29,261 nucleotides of DNA, taken from a virus. The DNA lies in IMG/VR virus record IMGVR_UViG_3300030450_000238, positions 1 through 29,261 of that record; one strand, written 5' to 3'. A program made the translations under genes and the position numbers. This document shows, one piece after another, positions 1-5,031 of the stretch (the first letter of the stretch is position 1; each line of letters starts with the position of its first letter). Below the pieces are notes generated by a model, which was given only the letters and a program-made list of their open reading frames with translations, made no database searches and was not told the DNA's origin.

Positions 1-87
1 CCTTCTTTCTACACCATCAATGGAAAGATCCTCTATAAGTTGGCTGAGATAGAGGATTTAGAATCAGCCAAACGTCAATCCAATTAA
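1..87 (+). CDS. C-terminal end of a possible helix-turn-helix (excisionase/MerR-like) protein, 5' truncated
   Basis: An open frame enters from the left edge and ends at TAA (85-87), leaving 28 residues that begin PSFYTINGKILYKLAEIEDL. The pattern of aromatic residue, basic turn, I-L-Y and then an acidic helix (AEIEDLE) matches the end of the HTH_17/excisionase-type DNA-binding domain, where a wing is followed by a Y-x-x-x-D/E-I/L helix. It lies 9 nt before the next gene on the same strand. The DNA-binding role is inferred from this short tail only; it could be another small phage protein. No start is visible. Confidence 0.5.
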   Translation, partial: PSFYTINGKILYKLAEIEDLESAKRQSN

Positions 88-96
88 TTTTTATCT

Positions 97-474
97 ATGG
101 ACTTTAAATTACCACTTGCAGTTTTCTCACAAGATGCAGAAGACCACAAAAAGCGTTACAAGGAGAACTACGATCCTAACAAAAACTATCCTAAGTATTC
201 TGGTGTTATGCAGATTACAGAAGAACAAATTATTAAGCTATGTGAGTATGTACAAAAAGCAAAGCCAGAGCATAGCGACTTTCATGGAGAAGGTGTAGTT
301 ACTATAAGAGCTACAGGCTATCTTAATGAGAGTAAGCAAGGTAAGAAGTATATTGGTCTTAACTTAGAGCCTGATTTTAAGACTATGAAAGCTATTGAAG
401 AAGCTGATGCAAGTCCTGAGTGGAAAAGCAGTCCTAAAGTACCTGACAAAAAAGAAGAGGAATTTCCTTTTTAA
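97..474 (+). CDS. Small SSB-like protein with an acidic EEEFPF C-terminal tip
   Basis: A 125-aa soluble protein. Its last residues, KKEEEFPF, resemble the acidic-hydrophobic C-terminal tip (DDDIPF in E. coli SSB) by which single-stranded DNA-binding proteins recruit replication and repair partners. The middle part (about residues 66-92, GVVTIRATGYLNESKQGKKY) could be OB-fold strands rich in basic and aromatic residues. The protein is shorter than bacterial SSB (about 170 aa), and the OB fold cannot be confirmed by eye. The start ATG follows TTATCT directly, with no Shine-Dalgarno sequence, the same arrangement as the gene at 586. It sits among small early-type genes. An ssDNA-binding role is an inference; the gene itself is convincing. 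Confidence 0.7.
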   Translation: MDFKLPLAVFSQDAEDHKKRYKENYDPNKNYPKYSGVMQITEEQIIKLCEYVQKAKPEHSDFHGEGVVTIRATGYLNESKQGKKYIGLNLEPDFKTMKAIEEADASPEWKSSPKVPDKKEEEFPF

Positions 475-479
475 CATTG

Positions 480-526
480 GGGGGCTGTAAGGGTTTTTGG
501 TGAGTTTTTCTCTTATGTAAGCCCCC
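480..526 (+). terminator. Long-looped GC-rich hairpin, possible terminator or structured leader
   Basis: GGGGGCT (480-486) pairs perfectly with AGCCCCC (520-526). Inside it, GTAAG (487-491) can pair with CTTAT (512-516) using one G-U pair, leaving a 3-nt bulge on the 3' side. The stem follows the SSB-like gene stop by 5 nt and is followed by TCACTTTTAG, a weak U-tract. It may be an inefficient terminator or a structured 5' leader of the gene at 586. The rest of the 475-585 gap is A/T-rich and holds no gene. Confidence 0.45.
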
Positions 527-585
527 TCACTTTTAGTAGATTTTAAGCCAAATTAAGCTAAAATAAAATAAAATTATCCTTATCT

Positions 586-972
586 ATGCCTTTAACATTT
601 AATAGTAAACAAATTGATAAAGTTGTCTCAATTGATGATGTCGGGTCTTTATCTAATCCAGAAGTTTTGTTATTAAAAGATGAGCTAATGACAGCCATCA
701 AAAGTATGGATGACTATATTAAGAAATTTAAACAGGAAAAACAAGAAGCTTATGATAAAGATTGGCATCAAAAAGTAAGACGTAAACAACAGGTCTGCAA
801 AGCGTTTTTATCGCAACTTATAAGCCTAGATCACGATGAAAGTTTATTTAGATCTATTTATGATAAACATTTCTCGCAAATTATCTTAGAATATATAGAT
901 AGGAACGAGTTTAGAACTATCCACAACAAAGCACGTTCTTTAGCTATTGCTGAAATAGAAAGAATATTATGA
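586..972 (+). CDS. Hypothetical helical protein, 128 aa
   Basis: Not recognised. The 128-aa product is highly charged and appears all-helical, with a long amphipathic stretch around residues 28-72 (YIKKFKQEKQEAYDKDW) likely to form a coiled coil. There is no signal peptide or TM segment. The ATG is preceded by TTATCT and an A/T-rich tract without a Shine-Dalgarno sequence. Its stop overlaps the start of the next gene by 4 nt (ATGA at 969-972), so the two are probably translationally coupled. Its place among small rightward genes suggests an early accessory role. Confidence 0.7.
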   Translation: MPLTFNSKQIDKVVSIDDVGSLSNPEVLLLKDELMTAIKSMDDYIKKFKQEKQEAYDKDWHQKVRRKQQVCKAFLSQLISLDHDESLFRSIYDKHFSQIILEYIDRNEFRTIHNKARSLAIAEIERIL

Positions 973-1256
973 CACCAAAACAAAGTCGAAGATCAGAACG
1001 TAAGCTTAATAAGCTTAAAGAAAACAAACTTGAAGAATTAGCAAAAAAATTAGATTTTGATATTAGAGGTTACGATCATATCGTTAAATATGCAGATAAT
1101 CATACTGCAAGTCTTCGTAGTGATTGGGTAGATGAAAATATTAGGACTATTATTATGAAACATAACTACAACGTAAATAAGGTTTCAAAGATGTTAATTA
1201 GAGATTTTACTGATAAAGAACAGGAGGCAGCCGAAAATGCAATCTCAGAATTTTAG
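969..1256 (+). CDS. Hypothetical basic protein, 95 aa
   Basis: Not recognised. The N-terminus is very basic (KQSRRSERKLNKLKENKLEE) and helical, and could bind nucleic acid. The C-terminal part contains NYNVNKVSKMLIRDFTDKE, which reads like a helix-turn-helix (compare the 'N..KVAK.L' pattern of small HTH proteins), but this is only suggestive. The gene is coupled to the upstream gene by an ATGA overlap and overlaps the downstream gene by 20 nt. Confidence 0.65.
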   Translation: MTPKQSRRSERKLNKLKENKLEELAKKLDFDIRGYDHIVKYADNHTASLRSDWVDENIRTIIMKHNYNVNKVSKMLIRDFTDKEQEAAENAISEF

Positions 1257-1464
1257 AGATAAAGAATTACTGGCAATGACACCTGATATGGAGGGTGTTA
1301 CAAGACCAAAAAAAGATAAAAAAACTAAAAAATTTACTTTTATTGTTAAAGGAGTTGGAATAGGAACTGCACCCATGAAAATATCTACACAAGCAGAAAC
1401 ACAAGCTAAAGCTGTTAAATATATTAAGGCTAGATGGAAAGATTGTAGTTACGAATTAATATAA
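1237..1464 (+). CDS. Hypothetical small protein, 75 aa
   Basis: Not recognised. The start is well supported: AGGAGG lies about 9 nt upstream of the ATG, inside the end of the preceding gene. After a charged lysine-rich N-terminus (TRPKKDKKTKKF) there is a compact segment, FTFIVKGVGIGTAPMKI, followed by a helix (AETQAKAVKYIKARWKD) and a final strand. This suggests a small alpha/beta fold of about 45 residues. There are no catalytic motifs or membrane segments. Confidence 0.7.
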   Translation: MQSQNFRDKELLAMTPDMEGVTRPKKDKKTKKFTFIVKGVGIGTAPMKISTQAETQAKAVKYIKARWKDCSYELI

Positions 1465-1479
1465 AAAAATAAAAAAATC

Positions 1480-1665
1480 TTGTATGTCACACATTTAGCC
1501 TGCAAAGGTAATTTTGGAGTCCAGCCAATATATTATGGTCTTACATCTAAATTTCAAGGTTGGTTTTATGACGGAAAAGTTGTCTATCTCAGCAGAACAT
1601 TTGAGACACGATCAGAAGCACAGGCAGCAGCAGAAAAACTTAGGGCAGATCGTATGTTGCGGTAA
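1480..1665 (+). CDS. Hypothetical small protein, 61 aa, TTG start
   Basis: Not recognised. The sequence has a protein-like composition, with predicted strands around GVQPIYYGLTSKFQGWFYDG and a C-terminal helix (EAQAAAEKLRADRMLR), so this frame is preferred for most of its length. The only upstream start is TTG at 1480, immediately after an A-rich tract with no Shine-Dalgarno sequence. A second open frame overlaps its 3' half (1568-1735). The two may be separate overlapping genes or halves of one frameshifted gene. Confidence 0.5.
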   Translation: MYVTHLACKGNFGVQPIYYGLTSKFQGWFYDGKVVYLSRTFETRSEAQAAAEKLRADRMLR

Positions 1666-1735
1666 TCATGTATTTAGAGTTATAAATGGAACAAGATACT
1701 GGCTTAGTCCTCCACCTGATGATTACGAAGCATAA
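1568..1735 (+). CDS. Possible overlapping small protein, 55 aa
   Basis: This frame opens with ATG at 1568, with AAGG about 9 nt upstream, and overlaps the previous gene by 98 nt in the +1 frame. The overlapping N-terminal half is low-complexity (HDQKHRQQQKN) and looks like a frame shadow. The part unique to this frame (about residues 34-55, VFRVINGTRYWLSPPPDDYE) looks like genuine protein. It may be a real short gene, or the true C-terminus of the upstream protein reached by a frameshift. Confidence 0.3.
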   Translation: MTEKLSISAEHLRHDQKHRQQQKNLGQIVCCGNHVFRVINGTRYWLSPPPDDYEA

Positions 1736-1740
1736 AACAA

Positions 1741-2055
1741 ATGGCTTCTCTTAGATACCATGCTGGTCGCATGGTTCTCTACGAGGAAGAGCCAACAGTA
1801 TGGCGAGTAAAGATTAAGACAAAACAGGGCAAGTTAAACTTACCGCTAAAAGCTAAAGAGTTAGAGCCTGCTCTTATAGAAGCAGAATATCTATATGCGG
1901 ATGCTAGGTGTATGAGTAGAGATCATCCTTTATGTATAGATTGCATCCACCACCTAGTCATAAAAGCAGAATGTGGTCTTGGTATGCCAGAAGGTAAAGC
2001 TAGTGGGGGAGTTTGGGCGAAGGACTGCGCTTACTTTTGGGAGAAGAAGATTTAG
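1741..2055 (+). CDS. Hypothetical four-cysteine (probable zinc-binding) protein, 104 aa
   Basis: The N-terminal half (residues 1-50) is predicted beta-rich (RMVLYEEEPTVWRVKIKTKQ). The C-terminal half carries CIDC, then a Cys in AECGLGMPEG and a last Cys in AKDCAYFW: four cysteines spaced like a metal-binding cluster, with a nearby HH pair. Similar 'C-x2-C...C-x-LG-PE...DC-x-x-F' proteins are familiar in marine phage genomes, but no function is known to me. Its 3' end overlaps the convergent minus-strand gene by 56 nt. Confidence 0.65.
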   Translation: MASLRYHAGRMVLYEEEPTVWRVKIKTKQGKLNLPLKAKELEPALIEAEYLYADARCMSRDHPLCIDCIHHLVIKAECGLGMPEGKASGGVWAKDCAYFWEKKI

Positions 2056-2302
2056 GATCTATTTTGTCTATATGATCGCCAGCTTGGTTTATTATTTTTA
2101 CTAATCTAAAATTTTCTTTTGCAAAAGCACTTATAAGATCTGGGATGTCGTTAGGATCAAGTGTTTCTATGACATGACGTAAAAATATCTCAACGTGTAA
2201 TTCTTCTTCTAATGTAACGTCAGCCAGCACCCAAGGCTCAACTTTGCGCCTTTTTTTGGCTTGTTTGTTAAACCAGTTTGACCAAGGCATTACAAGTTTC
2301 AT
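2000..2302 (-). CDS. Hypothetical protein, 100 aa, minus strand
   Basis: Not recognised. The start at 2302 is chosen over a longer frame beginning at 2323 because GGAGG (from 2315 to 2311) sits 8 nt upstream of this ATG. The N-terminus is basic (KLVMPWSNWFNKQAKKRRK). The central part is acidic and helical (TLEEELHVEIFLRHVIETLD), and the tail is Ser/Pro/Lys-rich and disordered (SSSPKSKRSPSPK). It is encoded opposite to its flanking plus-strand genes and overlaps the tail of the one at 1741. It may be a scaffold-like or DNA-binding accessory protein; this is a guess. Confidence 0.55.
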   Translation of the reverse strand: MKLVMPWSNWFNKQAKKRRKVEPWVLADVTLEEELHVEIFLRHVIETLDPNDIPDLISAFAKENFRLVKIINQAGDHIDKIDPKSSSPKSKRSPSPKLPH

Positions 2303-2330
2303 TACAAGTCCCTCCAAACACACACTAGCG

Positions 2331-2341
2331 TACTGGTCATA
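2331..2341 (+). repeat. First copy of an 11-bp direct repeat, TACTGGTCATA
   Basis: TACTGGTCATA occurs here and again at 2683-2693, 352 bp away in the same orientation. This copy lies upstream of the minus-strand gene starting at 2302. The two copies bracket the 23-aa micro-ORF and the 53-aa minus-strand gene. Confidence 0.5.
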
Positions 2342-2384
2342 TAAGGCAACAAAGCTATACTTGGCTTAGTTACATTATTGAATT

Positions 2385-2456
2385 ATGGCTCCGATGGGCA
2401 AAGGCACTTACGGAAGTAAGGTAGGAAGACCTAAAAAGAAAAAAAAGAAAAAGTAG
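2385..2456 (+). CDS. Lys-rich micropeptide, 23 aa
   Basis: A tiny ORF: it begins MAPMGKGTYGSKVGRPKK and ends in a run of seven lysines before TAG. The GKGTYGSKVGRP-K(n) pattern is one I associate with conserved micro-ORFs in marine phage genomes, which favours it being real despite its size and the lack of a clear Shine-Dalgarno sequence. The poly-Lys tail suggests nucleic-acid binding or charge neutralisation, perhaps inside the capsid; this is inference. Its stop codon is directly adjacent to the stop of the convergent gene (2457), with no gap. Confidence 0.5.
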   Translation: MAPMGKGTYGSKVGRPKKKKKKK

Positions 2457-2618
2457 TTATCTACCCGGAAACAAAGCTTTTTCTAGCATATCGCAAAGGC
2501 GATCATCCACAGTATTATCGGATTTCTTAACCATAGCTCGTACTATATCTAGTGCGAGTTTTTTTATTGCTTTGCCACGAAGAAAGGCAAAAAGGATGGG
2601 TTCAATAACTTTTAGCAT
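2457..2618 (-). CDS. Hypothetical small protein, 53 aa
   Basis: The reverse strand encodes a 53-aa protein beginning MLKVIEPILFAFLRGKAIKK, with a helical remainder (LALDIVRAMVKKSDNTVDDR) and the end CDMLEKALFPGR. The 'K/T-x-DN-x-VDD...L' signature resembles a small helical protein recurrent in marine phages, of unknown function. No Shine-Dalgarno sequence is seen. A TATAAT-like hexamer lies 6 nt before the ATG (2625-2630, minus strand), so the message could be nearly leaderless. The stop abuts that of the convergent micro-ORF. Confidence 0.6.
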   Translation of the reverse strand: MLKVIEPILFAFLRGKAIKKLALDIVRAMVKKSDNTVDDRLCDMLEKALFPGR

Positions 2619-2660
2619 TGTTTTATTATAATTGCTAAATTAATACTAGCTCCTACCTCA

Positions 2661-2707
2661 CAAAAAGAGCTATAGCCTCTTCTACTGGTCATAACGGAAG
2701 AGGCTAT
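2661..2707 (-). terminator. Rho-independent terminator for the leftward gene at 2704-2934
   Basis: On the minus strand ATAGCCTCTTC (2707-2697) pairs perfectly with GAAGAGGCTAT (2682-2672), an 11-bp stem with a 14-nt loop. It is followed by AGC and TCTTTTTG. The stop codon of the upstream minus-strand gene lies inside the first arm, as is typical of compact phage terminators. The loop contains the second copy of the TACTGGTCATA repeat. Confidence 0.7.
2683..2693 (+). repeat. Second copy of the 11-bp direct repeat, TACTGGTCATA
   Basis: An exact copy of 2331-2341, located in the loop of the terminator hairpin at 2672-2707. Confidence 0.5.
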
Positions 2708-2934
2708 CTTCTTGGCTTGATTTCTGCAACAGCAAGCTCTACTTCTTTGAGCCTGTGAAATACCTCTTTCATGTCATCGTGCATATCATCTATCTTTGTA
2801 GTTAGTAATTCTATAGCTGTTGTGTTTCGCACTAGATCATCTCTTGATTGTCTACCTCTATAAGATATTGATCCCACAGATACAAAACACGCTGTAAGTA
2901 ATGCCCCACCTGTTGCTGCTATTACCTCTATCAC
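2704..2934 (-). CDS. Small membrane-anchored helical protein, 76 aa
   Basis: The start is placed at a GTG (2934) because GAGG lies 9 nt upstream and the next domain begins there; a longer frame from 3009 would run through the probable promoter. Residues 2-20 (IEVIAATGGALLTACFVSV) form one hydrophobic membrane helix. The rest is a charged helix with heptad-like spacing (TTKIDDMHDDMKEVFHRLKE), a likely coiled coil. One N-terminal TM plus coiled coil is a common layout for small phage accessory or lysis-associated proteins, but no family is recognised. The gene is divergent from the candidate holin gene. Confidence 0.6.
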   Translation of the reverse strand: MIEVIAATGGALLTACFVSVGSISYRGRQSRDDLVRNTTAIELLTTKIDDMHDDMKEVFHRLKEVELAVAEIKPRR

Positions 2935-2952
2935 TTTACGAGTCCTCAATAT

Positions 2953-3339
2953 ATGTCTATTATACAGAAAAAGGCTATGACAGAACAAAAAAAGAAAAAT
3001 GCTTTTCAAAAATTAAAAGAAGGTATTGACGATAAAGAAGAACAATTAGCTATTATTAGCCTTTTCGTAAGATTAGGTGTTGTTGTTTGGAGTGGTTTTA
3101 TTGTGAGTCTTAACTACATAGAACTTCCCGGATATAGCAACGAGCCAAAAGATATCACGTTCCCAGCCAGCTTACTGACTGCCGCGATCAGTACCTTTGG
3201 GATTGAGGCATCACGCAAAAAAGGTAGTGAGAAAGACAGTAAAGTTGCAGAAAGCGAAGGTATGATTCAAACTATAAGAGTAATTACTCCCATTAAGATT
3301 GAGGGAGCAGAAGTAATCGACCCTAAATCCAAAAAATGA
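2953..3339 (+). CDS. Candidate holin-like membrane protein, 128 aa
   Basis: The N-terminal segment is highly charged (TEQKKKNAFQKLKEGIDDKE). Two hydrophobic helices follow at about residues 37-54 (LFVRLGVVVWSGFIVSL) and 68-84 (ITFPASLLTAAISTFGI), separated by a short polar loop; the C-terminus is charged. Two TM helices and small size fit a class II holin, and the 'KDITF-ASLL' region resembles membrane proteins of marine phages. No endolysin neighbour is visible, so the holin role is uncertain. ATG 2953 is the first start; ATG 2977 gives a more natural MTEQKK N-terminus, and neither has a good Shine-Dalgarno. The stop overlaps the next gene (ATGA). Confidence 0.6.
   Translation: MSIIQKKAMTEQKKKNAFQKLKEGIDDKEEQLAIISLFVRLGVVVWSGFIVSLNYIELPGYSNEPKDITFPASLLTAAISTFGIEASRKKGSEKDSKVAESEGMIQTIRVITPIKIEGAEVIDPKSKK
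2959..2988 (-). promoter_or_regulatory. Probable leftward promoter upstream of the gene at 2704-2934
   Basis: On the minus strand a perfect TATAAT (2964-2959) lies 18 bp downstream of TTGTTC (2988-2983, weak -35). The predicted start falls near 2952, just before the GAGG Shine-Dalgarno and GTG start. It overlaps the 5' end of the divergent plus-strand gene. Confidence 0.5.
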
Positions 3340-3854
3340 AAAAGCTACTTCCATTTATTTTTGCAGTCGCAACGAGTCCAGTATATGCCAATGTTACGGC
3401 TAAGTATGTGACCTCTGCACAAATTTCCATAGACTCGCCTTATGTAATTACCAATGCAGCCCCATCGACCTATAGCATAAGCGGAAACAATGTCACCACA
3501 TCTACAGGAACAGGTGATTCTGTTGTTACTAATGCTATTGGAGGACTAAATTTAGGCAGTTTAAGTAATGGTGTTCCAGCAGCAGTTAATACAAACAAAA
3601 CTGTAACAACTGCTGGCTCTGCGTTTAGCTTTTCTGAAAGTTACCAAGCTGGAGATGTAACTCAATCTGCTATCACACCTAGTTCTGGAATAGCAACCTT
3701 GCCTGTCCTTGGTGGGCAAACTACTGTAATCTCTGGTGGTACTGCTGGAACTTTAGCCCTTACAAGTCTTAGCTCTGGAATCCATACCTGTACTGCTGGT
3801 GGAAGTGGTACTAGCTGTATTGGATCTACTACTGTCAGCATAGAAATTGACTAA
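3336..3854 (+). CDS. Secreted Ser/Thr-rich protein, 172 aa
   Basis: The N-terminus MKKLLPFIFAVATSPVYA is a textbook signal peptide with probable cleavage after VYA (residue 18/19). The mature part is rich in Ser, Thr, Gly and Asn and probably all beta, with two Cys close together near the C-terminus (HTCTAGGSGTSC) that could form a disulphide. It is coupled to the candidate holin gene by ATGA and overlaps the next secreted protein gene by 8 nt. Function is unknown. It is unusual for a phage to encode several exported proteins in a row; envelope modification or superinfection exclusion are possibilities only. Confidence 0.7.
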   Translation: MKKLLPFIFAVATSPVYANVTAKYVTSAQISIDSPYVITNAAPSTYSISGNNVTTSTGTGDSVVTNAIGGLNLGSLSNGVPAAVNTNKTVTTAGSAFSFSESYQAGDVTQSAITPSSGIATLPVLGGQTTVISGGTAGTLALTSLSSGIHTCTAGGSGTSCIGSTTVSIEID

Positions 3855-4284
3855 ACTCTGGCTACTGCTAGTATTTATATACCCGATCAAGGTTTTTGCT
3901 ACTCCAGTAGTGCCTCAGTTCCGAAGTGGTAGTAGTACAACTTCCTCAACCTCGGAATCTGTAATAAATGAAACAATCACAAGTTACCAGTATCGAACTG
4001 GTTATACATTTAGCGTATCGGGTCACAATATAGAATCAACAGATATTAATGGTTACATCAACCCGACACCTACAAGTGTCAATGAGCAAACTGTCGGAGG
4101 TGTAAATTTTAGTTGGACTACTTTAGACGGCTCTTCAAACGCAAGGTGGAAAATATCAAACCCAGCAAGTTCCTTCAGTCTGGTAGAAAGTGTAATGGCT
4201 CCCGGCCTCGATACAGTTACAAATATAACTCGGACTATAACTACCTCAACCACCACAGAATCTACAAGTACGTTTGGGCAGTAG
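3847..4284 (+). CDS. Secreted Ser/Thr-rich protein, 145 aa, TTG start
   Basis: TTG at 3847 is chosen because it places an ideal signal peptide at the N-terminus (TKLWLLLVFIYPIKVFA, cleavage before TPVV). The mature protein is rich in Ser/Thr/Asn and probably beta-stranded (SYQYRTGYTFSVSGHNIEST), ending in a Thr-rich tail. It overlaps the preceding gene by 8 nt, suggesting translational coupling. The signal-peptide end (YPIKVFAT) resembles that of the next protein (CPTKVYAN), hinting at a common origin of these leaders. No function is recognised. Confidence 0.65.
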   Translation: MTKLWLLLVFIYPIKVFATPVVPQFRSGSSTTSSTSESVINETITSYQYRTGYTFSVSGHNIESTDINGYINPTPTSVNEQTVGGVNFSWTTLDGSSNARWKISNPASSFSLVESVMAPGLDTVTNITRTITTSTTTESTSTFGQ

Positions 4285-4868
4285 CTTTACTTCTCTGTCC
4301 TACAAAGGTTTACGCTAATACAACAGTAGCCTCTCCTCAATCGCAAAGTACCGGAGTAGTTAATAACAATGCCACCATGATCACCCCCTCAAGCCATCCA
4401 CAATTTAGGATGTCGCAAGGTATTGTCTGTGCATCTCCTACTCTTACAATTACTCCTTATATGACAGATGCGTGGAGTTTTAATCGACCTATTTCAACAG
4501 TAACTAGAACTCCTATTTATGACGAAGATACAGGAGAGATAAAATATTACCAAGAAATACCAAGATTTGAAAAAGATAACTATAACCTTAACTATGGTAT
4601 TTCTGCACAGATAAGTGTTCCATTAGGCAAAGCACCAAAGCTATGTTTAGAAGCAACAGAAATAAATATGAAAAATCAGAAGTTATTAACAAAAAAACTA
4701 CAAATGGAGATCGAACTTTACAGATTAACTATTTGCTCAGAGCAGTTAAAGAAAGGTGTGCAGTTTGTTGGTAAATATGCCACTACTTGCGAAGGGATAC
4801 AAGTTTCTATACCACCAAACCAAGTTGTGCCTCATACACACAAAATTGACGTAAAACCAGAAAAATAG
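4113..4868 (+). CDS. Secreted protein with C-terminal coiled coil, conserved in marine phages; start uncertain
   Basis: The open frame can begin at TTG 4113, but a signal peptide (YKYVWAVALLLCPTKVYA, cleavage before NTT) lies about 50 residues in, with no ATG/GTG/TTG just before it. The nearest codon that would give a normal leader is ATC at 4260. From 4113 to 4284 the frame overlaps the preceding gene. The mature part holds a beta-rich domain, the motif IPRFEKDNYNLNYGISAQIS, and a helical or coiled-coil region (NQKLLTKKLQMEIELYRLTI) with four Cys. The PRxEKDNxNxxxG...IPL motif is shared with a marine cyanophage protein family of unknown function. The coding region after about 4290 is firm. 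Confidence 0.65.
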   Translation: MDYFRRLFKRKVENIKPSKFLQSGRKCNGSRPRYSYKYNSDYNYLNHHRIYKYVWAVALLLCPTKVYANTTVASPQSQSTGVVNNNATMITPSSHPQFRMSQGIVCASPTLTITPYMTDAWSFNRPISTVTRTPIYDEDTGEIKYYQEIPRFEKDNYNLNYGISAQISVPLGKAPKLCLEATEINMKNQKLLTKKLQMEIELYRLTICSEQLKKGVQFVGKYATTCEGIQVSIPPNQVVPHTHKIDVKPEK

Positions 4869-4894
4869 CCCCTTCAGAATCGCCTGTAAGGGGC
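4868..4894. terminator. Hairpin terminator between convergent transcription units
   Basis: GCCCCTT (4868-4874) pairs with AAGGGGC (4888-4894) around a 13-nt loop. In leftward RNA the stem is followed by TATTTTTC, a usable U-tract. In rightward RNA it is followed by TT then A residues, which is weak. It overlaps the last base of the plus-strand gene's stop and closes the leftward small-gene unit, so it probably works mainly leftward and perhaps in both directions. Confidence 0.65.
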
Positions 4895-4935
4895 TTAAAA
4901 AAATGTCTGCTTATGTTTATACCTTGCAAAAATAG

Positions 4936-5031
4936 TTAAAGATCCAATTTAGTCCACCTTTGACATTTAAGCCGTCTAAGCCTTTCGACCAATCTTAAAC
5001 AGGGATCAGCCCTTACTGGATCTAAATTTAT
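4936..5031 (-). CDS. Possible 31-aa micro-protein with an ATA start
   Basis: Directly after the stop of the 206-aa gene (sharing one base) the minus strand reads I-N-L-D-P-V-R-A-D-P and then LRLVERLRRLKCQRWTKLDL followed by TAA. The amphipathic arginine/leucine helix and the natural-looking end look protein-coding, but no ATG, GTG or TTG stands at the front. ATA at 5031-5029 sits where an ATGA-type overlap would be expected. It may be a gene using a rare start, a decayed gene, or chance. The remaining bases of the 4869-5030 gap hold only the terminator and nothing else I can identify. Confidence 0.3.
   Translation of the reverse strand: MNLDPVRADPCLRLVERLRRLKCQRWTKLDL

Noticed and set aside
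4230-4290. A -1 slippery heptamer joining the second and third secreted proteins
   Set aside because: Codons in the overlap (ACG TTT GGG CAG) do not form X-XXY-YYZ in the correct phase.
4940-5023. A 7-bp terminal pairing (AGATCCA/TGGATCT) enclosing 84 nt, suggestive of a class II tRNA
   Set aside because: No T-loop consensus, D-arm or anticodon stem can be placed on either strand; a coding frame explains part of the segment better.
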